Shown in pieces: positions 44,513 through 53,890 of a stretch of DNA of 64,000 nt. Position numbers and translations under genes: made by a program. Position 1 is the first letter of the stretch. Every line of letters starts with the position of its first letter. Under the pieces are notes generated by a model. It did not search any database and had not been told where the DNA came from. It was given only the letters and a program-made list of their open reading frames with translations. The DNA is from Anastrepha obliqua. Lineage: Eukaryota > Arthropoda > Insecta > Diptera > Tephritidae. The stretch is taken from contig NC_072893.1 in the NCBI RefSeq assembly GCF_027943255.1, positions 59,924,001-59,988,000 on the forward strand, written 5' to 3'.

Positions 44513-44914
44513 ATGCCGAAAAACAATGCAGAAAAGTGTCGTGAATATCGACAGAAAAAAAAATCATTAAATAGCATCACGGAATTCATTCACGAAAATT
44601 TAATAAAGTATACACCAGAAGTATCGCGGATACTTAGAAAAGATTACGATAAAGTTCCAATGATTTTAAGTGGCGATTTTAACGTAAATTTTGCATTAGA
44701 CACAGCGGTTCCTTCAATTGACTTTCTCAATACAACATTCAATTTAAAAATGTGTAACAATCGCACTGAATCGACAACACGATCAAAAACAACAATTGAC
44801 GCGGTATTTCAAAGATATGTTGACAACATTGAAACCAAAGCATTTGTATCATATTTTAGCTATCATAAGCCACTCGTATCATTTGTTGAAATTGAAAACA
44901 TTGAGGATGAATAA
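44513..44914 (+). CDS. Endonuclease-like open frame, probably a transposon-derived fragment
   Basis: A 133-codon frame. Residues 1-17 (MPKNNAEKCREYRQKKK) are a basic start that I recall from arthropod transposon-encoded proteins, including Helitron ORFs. From residue ~50, MILSGDFNVNFA, then TTRSKTTIDAVFQRYVD and FVSYFSYHKPLVSFV, match the second half of an endonuclease/exonuclease/phosphatase fold (GDFN, then the D and the closing SxHxP-like block, here SYHKP). The first half of that fold, with the catalytic Glu, is absent, so an internal deletion has joined an N-terminal tag to a domain end. It is intact as a frame, which is unusual in this window. Whether it is expressed is unknown. Confidence 0.5.
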   Translation: MPKNNAEKCREYRQKKKSLNSITEFIHENLIKYTPEVSRILRKDYDKVPMILSGDFNVNFALDTAVPSIDFLNTTFNLKMCNNRTESTTRSKTTIDAVFQRYVDNIETKAFVSYFSYHKPLVSFVEIENIEDE

Positions 44915-44917
44915 TAA

Positions 44918-45819
44918 TAAAATGAAGAAAATAAAATATGAACTTTATAGCAATATTATAATGAACCTATAATTATCCCGCCCCTAATGCTGCTTTCGTC
45001 TCATTCTCTCTCAGTTTGTCTTACGGAAGGTTTCACTTCTATCCCGTCTAACCGTTAGACTGGTATTTTTTTTTTATTGTATTTAACTAGCCACACTTCA
45101 CACTTTTTGTTATGCAATTTGTTTTCATTTCATTCGCCTCTCCCAAGTGACGTGGCAGCCAAAGTTCCCCTCATAATTTTTTGTTCACCATAGCTATCAA
45201 GCCAACCTTATAAATCAATCATCCTTGGTAGTTTATTCACCACATATCTTATATAATATTTTAGGTGACAACGTCCCGCGACAAACAATAGCACATCAAC
45301 ATTTTGACCAGTAGTGACTATTTTTCTTTTCTTCTTTGAATTGTTATCATTAAAAAAAAAACGTATGGTATATTGTCTAACAGAAACCATTTGACCTAAA
45401 TTTTCAAATTTTAAACAAAAATTAGAAAAATTCCACGCACATTTCGTCCCAACTCTACGGTTTTATTTGGTATGCAGTTTTATACTTTATTAAATTTTAA
45501 TATAAGAAAATGTGAATTCGAATTGGTTGATTTTTTATTATTTTTTTCCTTGACCGTGTTGCACACTTTCTCTATTGAAAAAAAAAAATGTGTAGTTTGT
45601 TGTATGAAAAATATTTATTAACTGCGGTCGGTATCTCGTAAATAACTTTAGTAATGTAGGCTTCCAATGACTTACTCGATCACCCTTTATAAACTACTAC
45701 GAAAAATAGTATTCTTAGGTTTAAAACTATTTAGGGCTTTAATGGGGTAAAACGTTTTTTTTTTTTCAAATTTTCGTACCTTTCGAAACACAAAACTTTG
45801 TACCCCTCCTTTTATGTCA
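44918..45819. other. Unidentified DNA
   Basis: No terminal repeats, gene or element recognised. It follows the endonuclease-like frame without a visible Helitron-type end. Confidence 0.3.
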
Positions 45820-45997
45820 GGTCAGAACGATAGATGGTTTTTACTTATATTTGGTAAGCTTTTTCTAGGTAAGAATAAACTCGGGGGTATACTATTGCCT
45901 TCCGAGCGGTTAGAAGGAAGTAATTTTGCTGAAAGTTTTCTACAGTTTCCCAATTGAATGTTAGTCACGCCTAGACCCCAGTCGGTTATAGTAGCCT
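45820..45997 (-). mobile_element. Very diverged SINE-A copy
   Basis: Weak but ordered similarity on the minus strand: AGCTTTTTCTAGGTAAGAAT, ACTCGGGGGTATACTATTGC, CTTCCGAGCGG, then GTTAGTCACGCCTAGACCCC and AGTCGGTTATAGTAGCC at the head. The order matches other copies, which makes chance unlikely. Confidence 0.55.
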
Positions 45998-46481
45998 TAT
46001 ATGAATAATTTCACCTTCTTTATTTTATTGAAAAATTCGGTGTACTTTTTCAACAGAAAAAATTTTCACAAAACTGAACTTTTCAATACGGCAGACTTGA
46101 TATCTCAAAAACCAATCAAATGATGCACTTAAATTTGTATGGAATGATAAACGAATTAATATCTTCAAACCACAGTGGAATCCTTTTGATATTTAATAAA
46201 AATAATTTGTGTTAAAATTTCAAAATTTCACAAAAATTCAAAAATCTTATATTCATATTCAAAGGTGCACTAAAAATTAAATGGACTTAATTTTTAATTC
46301 TCAGATTTTCCAAACTTAGGCGAATAGCTGGAAATGCGGTAGCAAACAACCAAATTTTGTAAAAAAGGTTTTATTTGAAATGCACATTTTGTAAAACCCT
46401 TCAAAAAGTTATGAATAAAAATAATGAAAATAATATATAAAAATAAAATAATGAAAATATTTATTACATTTTCATTCTTAG
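45998..46481. other. Unidentified AT-rich DNA
   Basis: No gene or element recognised. Confidence 0.35.
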
Positions 46482-47025
46482 TACAGGGTTTTTTAATAAG
46501 AGGTGTTATTTTGATATTCAAAGAAAAATGCTATTTTTTAATATAAATGATCGAATGTTAATTTCATTATAAAGAGGAAGGTATGCCGTTAATAGTAGAA
46601 AATAACGTCAGGCAAATGACCACCACGACGACGCTTAGAGGTCAATATCCTTTTCAGGAAATTTGTAAAGTGGCTGCCTTATGTTCTCGATAGCCTCACG
46701 AATTCCATCTTTGAGGTCTTGAATCGACCCCCGGCTGTTGGCGTAGACCTTCTCTTTCACGTGGCCCCAAAGAAAAAAGTCACAAGGTGTTAAATCACAA
46801 GATCTCGGTGGCCAATTGTCATCACCTCTTCGAGAGATAACACGGTCCGAAAACTTTTCCCGTAAAAGATCAATGGTTTCGTTGCTTGTGTAGCACGTAG
46901 CGCAGTCTTGTTGAAAATAAACGTTGTCCAAATCAATACCATACAATTCCGGCCATAAAAAATCGTTAATCATCTCTAGATAGCGCAATCCATTCACCAA
47001 TAACACCCGTTATTGGAAAATTCTA
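46482..47025 (-). mobile_element. DD41D (rosa-like) mariner deletion derivative
   Basis: The left end is TA then CAGGG and AATAAGAGGTGTTATTTTGA (46484-46514). The right end is AATAACACCCGTTATTGG, then TA at 47024-47025. These are the same terminal repeats as the element at 18.97-20.74 kb. On the minus strand a 123-codon frame starts almost inside the 5' repeat: VNGLRYLEMINDFLWPELYG, IDLDNVYFQQD (second Asp), then after exactly 41 residues TPCDFF (third Asp), GHVKEKVYANS and GIREAIENIRQP. The N-terminal half and first Asp are deleted. Confidence 0.9.
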
Positions 47026-48285
47026 TGCAAAAAAATTGCTGCAAAAGCGTAACAAATCAGCTCTCAAAAGGGACAACCTGCCTACTAGCTAGAAATTTCT
47101 AATAAAATACCAAAACTCAATAAAAAATTATCAATAATTGTAAAATAATTTTAATTGCAGGAGCATCTTGCAAACGATATTCAACTGTAAGTCAATGTAG
47201 CTACCAAAATTTTGCAACAAACTTCGGTAAAGCGACCACGCTTTATAACCTAGAGCAGACGTTGCCCAAACCGTGGCCTAAAGTGGCTGTTCAAAACCAC
47301 AACAATAATAAAAACAACCAATTACACTGAGTACCAACAATATTGTGCACCAACAGCCATAAATTATACAAATTAAATTGCAGCTGTATAAATTTTAAAC
47401 AACGACAAGGAAGGCAAAACCACCGCACACGTAGTCCTTGAGACCCTATGACGAACTCACTCAGCGAAAACAATAAAAAATTATGTATTTAAGAAACGGG
47501 TAATAAAAGTGAACTTCTTGATAAACAAATATGTAAACACGTTGAAAAGCACTTTGCCTTCCTTCTAGAGTTGAGAAGCTGAGCGACCCGAGTGCGGGCG
47601 GCAGCATATGCGACCTTGAAGCAAACACTCCACCAAGCAGAAGGGCTGGGAAGCCGCCACCTGCTAAGTAACCAAACAGTATTGCAAGGATCCTGGTGTA
47701 GAGAGAAGTGTTTGAGTTAAACATAAAACGATTATTTGAATTATTGATGGCTGTTATATTATATTTGTATTTAGCGGTGAGTGTGTGTGAATGCTTGCAA
47801 AATTTATTTGAACACTTGACTTTAAGACCTAAGCAAATGGAACAGTAAAGAGCAATGAACATAGCTCGGTGCACGAGTATTAGAATGGTTTATCGTTATG
47901 GGAATTAACACATTTATGAATATGAATTGTTAAAAGTCTGATACTTGAACAACATGTGAAAGTTGCGGAAAAGAAATTCAGGAAATTTTAATTTTGAAAA
48001 CTGGAAAGAAAGAAGAGATGCAGCGATACACTTCATATTTCGCTTATACCAACAGCCATTTTGGGACTCCACCAAACACATTTCCAACCCTATATTTATA
48101 CCATATGGAAATTACGATTTTTATTGCTGGCAAAGAGTATCTGGAAAAGAAGCAAAGGGATCACATAGAAAACTTAAAATAATTTACAAAACAAATTTGT
48201 TGAAAGTATAAATGGTATGAATTAACATGTAAATGTATGCAGAGGGCAAAGAAGGATGCGTTACGCTATGCCCTCAAATGAAAAC
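47026..48285. other. Unidentified DNA
   Basis: No gene or element recognised. The 137-codon minus-strand frame at 47461-47874 and the two overlapping plus-strand frames at 47963-48211 show no family features. Confidence 0.3.
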
Positions 48286-48289
48286 ACCG

Positions 48290-48970
48290 GGAAATAATAA
48301 TAGAAATGACTTTATTGTTTTTCAAAATATTCTCCTTGGCAGTCTCCTTTAGCATACGCTTGAACCAATTTTCAAAGCTCTTTTGCCACTCAGAAGTGGA
48401 TTCCTCCAAAACGAGCTATTTTAAGACTTCAACAGCCTCTTCAGGGCTTGAAAAACCTTGGCCTCACATTTTACTTATGGTGTTTGAGAACAAAAAGAAA
48501 TCATAAGGTGTCAAATCATGGCTGTAAGGTGGATTACCCATTAATTCGATCATCTTTGGAGTGCACAAAAGCTCTTTTGAGAGCTCGCGTTGTGTTGTTG
48601 AAGGCAGATTCATCTCTGCGGTTAATTCTCCGAAATTTCTCTCAAACAAATGGTTATGTGACACTCAGAAATGACTGTTTTAAAGTTTCTCCAGTGGTAC
48701 CAGATTTGGCGACCAGTGACTAGATTTGCCGAAAAAAAACAGACGACCATTTCATTTGCAATTCTTCGAAGCATTTTTTTGGATTAAGCTTGCGTTGAAA
48801 CACCCATACTTCCGAGTCCTGTTTGGTTTCCGGCCTTTATACATAGATCCAAGATTCGTCATCTGTTACGACATCACACACGGGCTTTGAGCCATCGCGG
48901 TTTCATCAACATACACAAATCGGTTCGAGTCCTGTTTCTGGCAATACTCAAATTATGTGATATCCAATGA
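48290..48970 (-). pseudogene. Mariner transposase relic (catalytic half)
   Basis: Minus-strand reading: VCDVVTDDESWIYVYRPETK (first catalytic Asp region, normally GDETW) and QDSEVWVFQRKLNPKKCFEE. A gap or frameshift follows, then NPPYSHDLTPYDFFLFSNTI (third Asp), FSSPEEAVEVLK, and STSEWQKSFENWFKRM near the end. The second Asp block is not recognisable. Substitution and stops (for example after EVLK) make it dead. I could not find matched terminal repeats. Confidence 0.75.
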
Positions 48971-49935
48971 GAACAAATCTTCTTGACGACAAAAAAAGGT
49001 ATGTTGCTTAGGATGAATTTTACGTATGTCTTATATGGATTCCAACAGCATGAGCCTATTTATTTCTTGGTAGAGAAGTTGATAACAATACTCAGAATTC
49101 ACTGAGATCATGGGAGCAGATATATGACGTAACTCCACATGAAATAATTTAGGTCGTGTGACTTAATGACTCTAAATTATTTTCGGTGGAGTAACGTCAT
49201 ATATCTGGTATTTTTGGTTAACCACTGATGAAGTCTGCGTTAAAGGCAGAGCTGACTAACTGTCTCGATGAGTGGTCCACTAGGAATCACCTCAGATCAA
49301 GAGCCAAGGCAACCATTTCAATATACAGTTTTTAACCCATGCATAGTGCCATAGAATGCATGTGTATGTGTGAAAAGAAAACAAAAAAAAACAGTTGCGG
49401 TAATATCACTTAAACAGTTTGTTTTATTTGTTTTGAAATTTCAAGCGTCCTTAATGAAAATCCATTTATGTATTTGTGTAGATGCTCAAAAATGTAGAAT
49501 TATAAATACAGATGGTCATGAAGTCCAAAAATCAATATCTTCAAAGCTTTCAAAACAACTAATGAATAATTTCTTACTTTGCACAAAATTGCAACTTTTT
49601 AAACAGAATTTCTAGGGGGTAGGCAGTTTTATAGCCCATTAAATTTGAATAACAAACAAAATGCAATTTTCAAGTGACTTCAAATAACTGTTGATTTTTG
49701 GCAATTTTTTATTTTTTTATGAAGGCACAAGTCTATGGTTTTTTCTTTCTCTTCCATGTACAAAATTCAAGCATGTACCCTGCATATAAAAAAGACGCGA
49801 TCAGAAGGAAGGTCTAGCAGTGTCAAATTGAAGGCGAGCTAATATCATCAGAATAGCTGATACCGAAATTCCCGAGCGAGGTACTTATATCGGGTGTTTT
49901 TTAAGAGCTTGAAAACTTAAAATGACAGCGCAAAC
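48971..49935. other. Unidentified DNA with one small hairpin
   Basis: Apart from the palindrome at 49117-49207 nothing is recognised. Confidence 0.35.
49117..49207. repeat. 91-bp imperfect palindrome
   Basis: CAGATATATGACGTAACTCC followed by AAATAATTTA is matched by the inverse (TAAATTATTTT, then GGAGTAACGTCATATATCTG) on the right. The arms are ~36 bp around a ~19-bp loop. It could be a tiny MITE, but I see no clear target duplication. Confidence 0.8.
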
Positions 49936-49937
49936 AG

Positions 49938-50435
49938 AAAAGGTAGTCTAGCATAAGTGGACTAGCCTGCCATCCCAGAGGTTGTGGGTTCGAATCCCAC
50001 GTGAAGCACGGTCCTTGCACTTTTCGCAACTTACCTACTTACCTTCAAAAAAAACTAAATTTCATTCCTCAACCCCAAAACCTAATCCTTCCAATCGTTT
50101 CTCTCGCATAAAAAAAAGTCAGCGCATTATTTTCATGGTGGCTGCTAAAACAAGCAAAACCAAAGAAAAACACATACCTGTAGTTACACATTGCATCAGT
50201 AGCGCCAGCAAGAGGAAGCGGGCAATCGCGGTAGTAGCGCAGACACACCAAATTAGCGAAGTCCTCAACCATCTGTGTGATCCTTCCGCCAGAAAAATTT
50301 TAAACACATATGGCGCTCTAAACAGTTAGAAGGCGTTGTTTCTAGGTTGTTCCTATATTAGATTAACGAAACCAACGTAAGACTGAGCCTTGTCGAGGCC
50401 CTTTGCTCCCGAGTGGAGTGAACAAGGAAAAAAAT
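49938..50435 (+). mobile_element. Second tRNA-headed SINE-like element (SINE-B)
   Basis: The head contains GGTAGTCTAGCATAAGTGG and a perfect tRNA T arm: GTGGG-TTCGAAT-CCCAC at ~49984-50000. The anticodon arm does not pair properly, so it is not a working tRNA. The body runs to GCTCCCGAGTGGAGTGAACA, then AGGAAAAAAA and a TATA tail. The size of ~500 bp is long for a SINE. It is a single copy here, so the family status is inferred from the tRNA-like head and A-rich tail. The 115-codon frame inside (49982-50329) is not conserved with anything I know. Confidence 0.55.
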
Positions 50436-50445
50436 ATATATACAT

Positions 50446-50716
50446 CATTGGCGCTTACACCTATTGTTGGGTGTTTGGGCTAGCGTCTTCCCCTATTTGT
50501 GTTTTTGCGTCTTTCCACAAATAGAGGGGTCTACAGTTTTATGTTGCCTCCGAACGGCAGATGTTGTTTTTTTATGAGGAGCTTTTTCACCGCAGAAATA
50601 TCGGAGGCTTGCCATTGTCTGCCAAGGGCCTATAAGAAAAATCTTTTTTTTAGCATTTTGCCCTTCGAACTCAGGCACAATTGAAAGGTAGTGACGCATC
50701 AAGCAATTCGACGTAG
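50446..50716 (-). mobile_element. tRNA-derived SINE, nearly full length (SINE-A)
   Basis: Minus orientation. Its tail (CATTGGCGCTTACACC) lies ~10 bp from the A-rich tail of SINE-B, so the two are tail to tail. The body has CCTCCGAACGGCAGATG, ATGAGGAGCTTTTTCA and GGAGGCTTGCCATTG. The head is diverged (GTAGTGACGCATCAAGCAAT) with a B-box remnant GTTCGAAGGG. Confidence 0.85.
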
Positions 50717-51140
50717 TACTTACACAAAATATAAATTTTTCGATAGGCATTGCAACGTGATGAACCATTCTGCTGAAAGCAAACTGTCTATAAGTCTGAT
50801 GCCCTTGAGAGTGCTTGTGTAAAGTTTTATAAGTAAAATACAAAAAGTATTCAGTACTCGGAAAAACTTACAGTTTTCGTTTGTAGTTACTTGTTATTTC
50901 AAAGGGAGCAATTTTAAACGATAATGTTGTAGCACCAACCCCAACCACAACTCATATGCAACACAAACAGCGAACAGACCAAGACAAAAAGAAGTCAAAA
51001 TTTAACAAATCGCATATAAATGAATCAGTCGCTACTCGGTTTTTGTTCGAGATAGACAATCATGGCGTAATAATTAATTATAAACTTGAAATAATAAAAC
51101 TAATGGCTAAGGACCGCATATTAACTTAATAATAATTTTG
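50717..51140. other. Unidentified DNA
   Basis: No gene or element recognised. Confidence 0.35.
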
Positions 51141-51617
51141 TACAGGGTGGGCCATATAGCGTTTGTTTTTTAAACCACCTATTTTTTTTGAGAATGGTAA
51201 CACAAAGGACATGTCAAATGTGTTCATAATTTACTTAAAAATTTGACATTTACGAAATGGGTCGCTATACTCTTGAACAAAATTGGGAAATATTGAAAAC
51301 CTATTTCCAAAGTGGGAGTCTTCTTCTTCTTCCGCGGTTACAGTAAATGGCGAGCGTTACCGTGATTGATGCTTTAAAACAGGAAATCGAAGTTGCCATT
51401 CATGAAATTGGAGCCCAAACAATCGAAAATGTGCTTAAAAATTGAGTTGATCGAATGGCCTACTGTAAAGCCAGTCGTGGCAGTCATTTCAACGATATTA
51501 TTTTTCATTCATAAATGACAATGTTCAATCTTCAAAATAAAAAAAAAGTTTGGAAAAATAGTATTCGTTTTTTTTATAGCCAATTCAAAAAGCAAAATTT
51601 ACATGGCCCACCCTATA
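51141..51617 (+). mobile_element. Mariner-type deletion derivative (GGGTGGGCCAT family)
   Basis: The element spans 51143-51615 between TA pairs. Ends are CAGGGTGGGCCATATAGC and TACATGGCCCACCCTA. On the plus strand MGRYTLEQNWEILKTYFQSG (N-terminal helix-turn-helix start) is joined by deletion to VNGERY, and later, in a shifted frame, to HEIGAQTIENVLKN and MAYCKASRGSHFNDIIFHS (C-terminus). The catalytic core is lost. A possible solitary end of a related element, GGGTGGTTCATCTAGCGTTT, lies at ~61126. Confidence 0.9.
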
Positions 51618-52055
51618 TTTGTATTGTGAACAATGGCTGACACTTCGACCTAAAATATATTTTGTGTCCTACTACATGTTTTAGAAGTAGTTACTACTAG
51701 TCCTATTGACTGGCAGTACTACCTTGAATGTATTACAGCAGGTTCAATTAATTCTAAATGTTCCCTGCCTCAGGTTGGGAGTTAATTGAAAGCTAAATTC
51801 TTTCAGTAAAATTCCCACCATGCGGACAAATTTCAGAATATCTTCAAGAAGAGAATTCTTGATTTCATTCGGATCCATTTAATTGCGATGAAAGATGTGC
51901 ATTCTTGCCTTGGCAAAGGCAATGTAGTTGCACAAGATATCCTCTGCGACTCATTACCCTGTGATCTACACTCTGTCTCATTCCCAATGTTAATTTTTGA
52001 GAGATGACATATATGTAATATATGTATTGTTATATATATGTATATATATATTTAT
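51618..52055. other. Unidentified DNA with a TATA microsatellite
   Basis: An imperfect TATATG run (52010-52056) precedes the SINE tail. Nothing else recognised. Confidence 0.4.
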
Positions 52056-52056
52056 A

Positions 52057-52310
52057 ATTTGGCGCGTACACCCGTTTTGGGTGTTTGGCCGAGCTCCTCC
52101 TCCTATTTGTGGTGTGCGTCTTGATGTTGTTCCTCAAAGGGACCTACAATTTTAAGCCGACTCCGAACGGCAGATATTTTTATGAGGAGCTTTTTCATTG
52201 CAGAAGTACACTCAGAGGTTTGCCATTGCCTGCCAAGGGGCGACCGCTCTGTTTTCTCTGTGAATTCCGAGTGGTAGTCACGCACCAACCCATTCGGCTA
52301 CAGCGGCCGC
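52057..52310 (-). mobile_element. tRNA-derived SINE, B box deleted (SINE-A)
   Basis: Minus orientation and close to the family consensus. The tail is AATTTGGCGCGTACACCCG, the body has GCCGAGCTCCTCCTCC and CCGAACGGCAGATATTTTT, and the head has GCCGCTGTAGCCGAATGGG and TGCGTGACTACCACTCGGAA. The segment that should hold the B box and the AACACCAAAATTAAG linker is deleted, so this copy lacks part of its internal promoter. Confidence 0.9.
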
Positions 52311-53190
52311 AAAAGATGATAGTTTAAGTAATATGTAGTAACCTGTCAGAAAAACCAACTAAACATTTTCCATATGTCTATTTCACGCTGTGACGGAGCT
52401 CTTGTATAACTTATTAACTTAAGTGTGGCATCGGTTTTAGCGTTTGATTAACTTCTTCTGAACAAAATTTTACTTCCAGTTAAGTCATTTTTGACCAGTT
52501 TTTGCACGATTCGAAGATTGTTACACAAGACGACTTGCAATTGCAATTAACATTTTTTGGTTTTTAGCTGAGCTACCAAGTTTTTGTATCAAATATTTTC
52601 TGTACTTAAGTATCTATGCATTGCGAAATAAACCATAAATATGAGATATATCTGAATTTTTCTTATGTATGATTTTACTCCACTAGAACTTAAGTTCAAC
52701 TTAAGTTTGTATCATGAAACCATCCAAATATATGTGTGAATGCATATAAAAATTGTGTATGTATGTGCGTAATAGAAGGTTATAAATAGTTGCCAAATAA
52801 ATTTGATACTTACTACTGTTTTTAGACAAAAGCAAAAACCTTTTAAACTTTTCTGGTATTATTATCGTTATGAATATAGCCGGAAGGCATTATCTCACAA
52901 CTTTTGGCAATATTTCATCCGAACAACTTAATAATTGCTGACAACGAAAACAACAAATATTATATTAAATTGTGTGTGGCATTTTAATATTCCTTAAGTG
53001 TTTCAATATATATGAAAAGGTGTAGTTGTGTATTTGGCATGAGTTATTGTAGCGGGTGTGTTTTTAAGCACATATAACTTTTGATAGGAAACTAAGGACA
53101 TACATATCGTAACTACTTTTGGTGGATATTCATGTACATGATCAAGAGATATGACCGCCCCCAGAAATCAATCGTGTCATACGACCATGC
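52311..53190. other. Unidentified DNA
   Basis: No gene or element recognised. Confidence 0.35.
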
Positions 53191-53194
53191 AGCG

Positions 53195-53345
53195 CTTAAA
53201 CACGAGGACGTCCAAGACTAGCATAGTTTGAACAAGTTCTAATGGACCTTAGCACACTGGGTGCTAGAAACTGGAAAACTGTTACCAAGGATCGAGATGC
53301 TTGGAAACGAATCGTAAACAAAGCTAAACGTCACAGCAAGCTGTG
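53195..53345 (+). pseudogene. Non-LTR retrotransposon C-terminal fragment
   Basis: The plus strand reads LMDLSTLGARNWKTVTKDRD, AWKRIVNKAKRHSKL and a stop. This matches the final residues (LGxRNWxxxAxDRxxWRxIVxxAKxH) of several non-LTR ORF2 proteins. A GATGATGATGA stretch follows. Everything upstream is unrecognisable. Confidence 0.6.
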
Positions 53346-53459
53346 AAACTGCCCGATGATGATGATGACATGAAGTCAGCTGCAGTTTATGGCTTGAAAG
53401 GCAACATTCGAATCATTAAATGGGCCGATCGTACCGAATTCAAAGGACACAGTCGACAT

Positions 53460-53890
53460 GATGATTAGATTAGATGTATTAATGAGGTTTGCACCTCGAC
53501 CTGATGGTCATTTGTGACCTCTATTCATCACAGTACCTCATCCAAGCCCAGTTCCTTTATTAAGCTCAGGATAAAGCTGGGTTGGGTTGAGCGTATTCCG
53601 TGCCTTTCCTCTGGCTGCAGTTAGTCAAGATATCTCACGTTCTCCGCGCTATAGCGCTGCATTCCAAGAGAAGGTGCATTGGAGTCTCCTGGGATTGGTC
53701 GCAGAAACGGCAAGAGTCCGTAGACCAAAACACCATCATGTGCAGATGACTTCGCAGTATGCAGTGGCCTGTTAGGATGCCCGTGAACATTCTCAGATTA
53801 CCCTTGGGGAGAGTCATGAGTTTTTTAAACCTCTTTTGGTTGTACCCTCCCTGTAAGGATTTTGGCCAAAAGTTTGGTGCCAGCAAACCT
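53460..53890 (-). pseudogene. Non-LTR retrotransposon 3' end with zinc knuckle
   Basis: The minus-strand frame of 83 codons reads GNLRMFTGILTGHCILRSHL, STDSCRFCDQSQETPMHLLL and ECSAIARRT. It holds the CxxC-x7-H-x4-C zinc knuckle that closes RNase H-bearing ORF2 proteins. Downstream to 53460 is probably the 3' untranslated part (CCTCGACCTGATGG complement). RNase H itself is missing. A different family from the ACCTACC-tailed one. Confidence 0.75.

Noticed and set aside
47461..47874. 137-codon minus-strand frame
   Set aside because: No recognisable domain, no supporting start context or splice structure, and composition typical of chance frames here.
49938..50012. tRNA gene
   Set aside because: The T arm is perfect, but the anticodon arm does not pair, and the unit continues into a ~500-bp body with an A-rich tail.
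49982..50329. 115-codon plus-strand frame
   Set aside because: Lies within the SINE-like element, starts in the tRNA-like head and has no family features.
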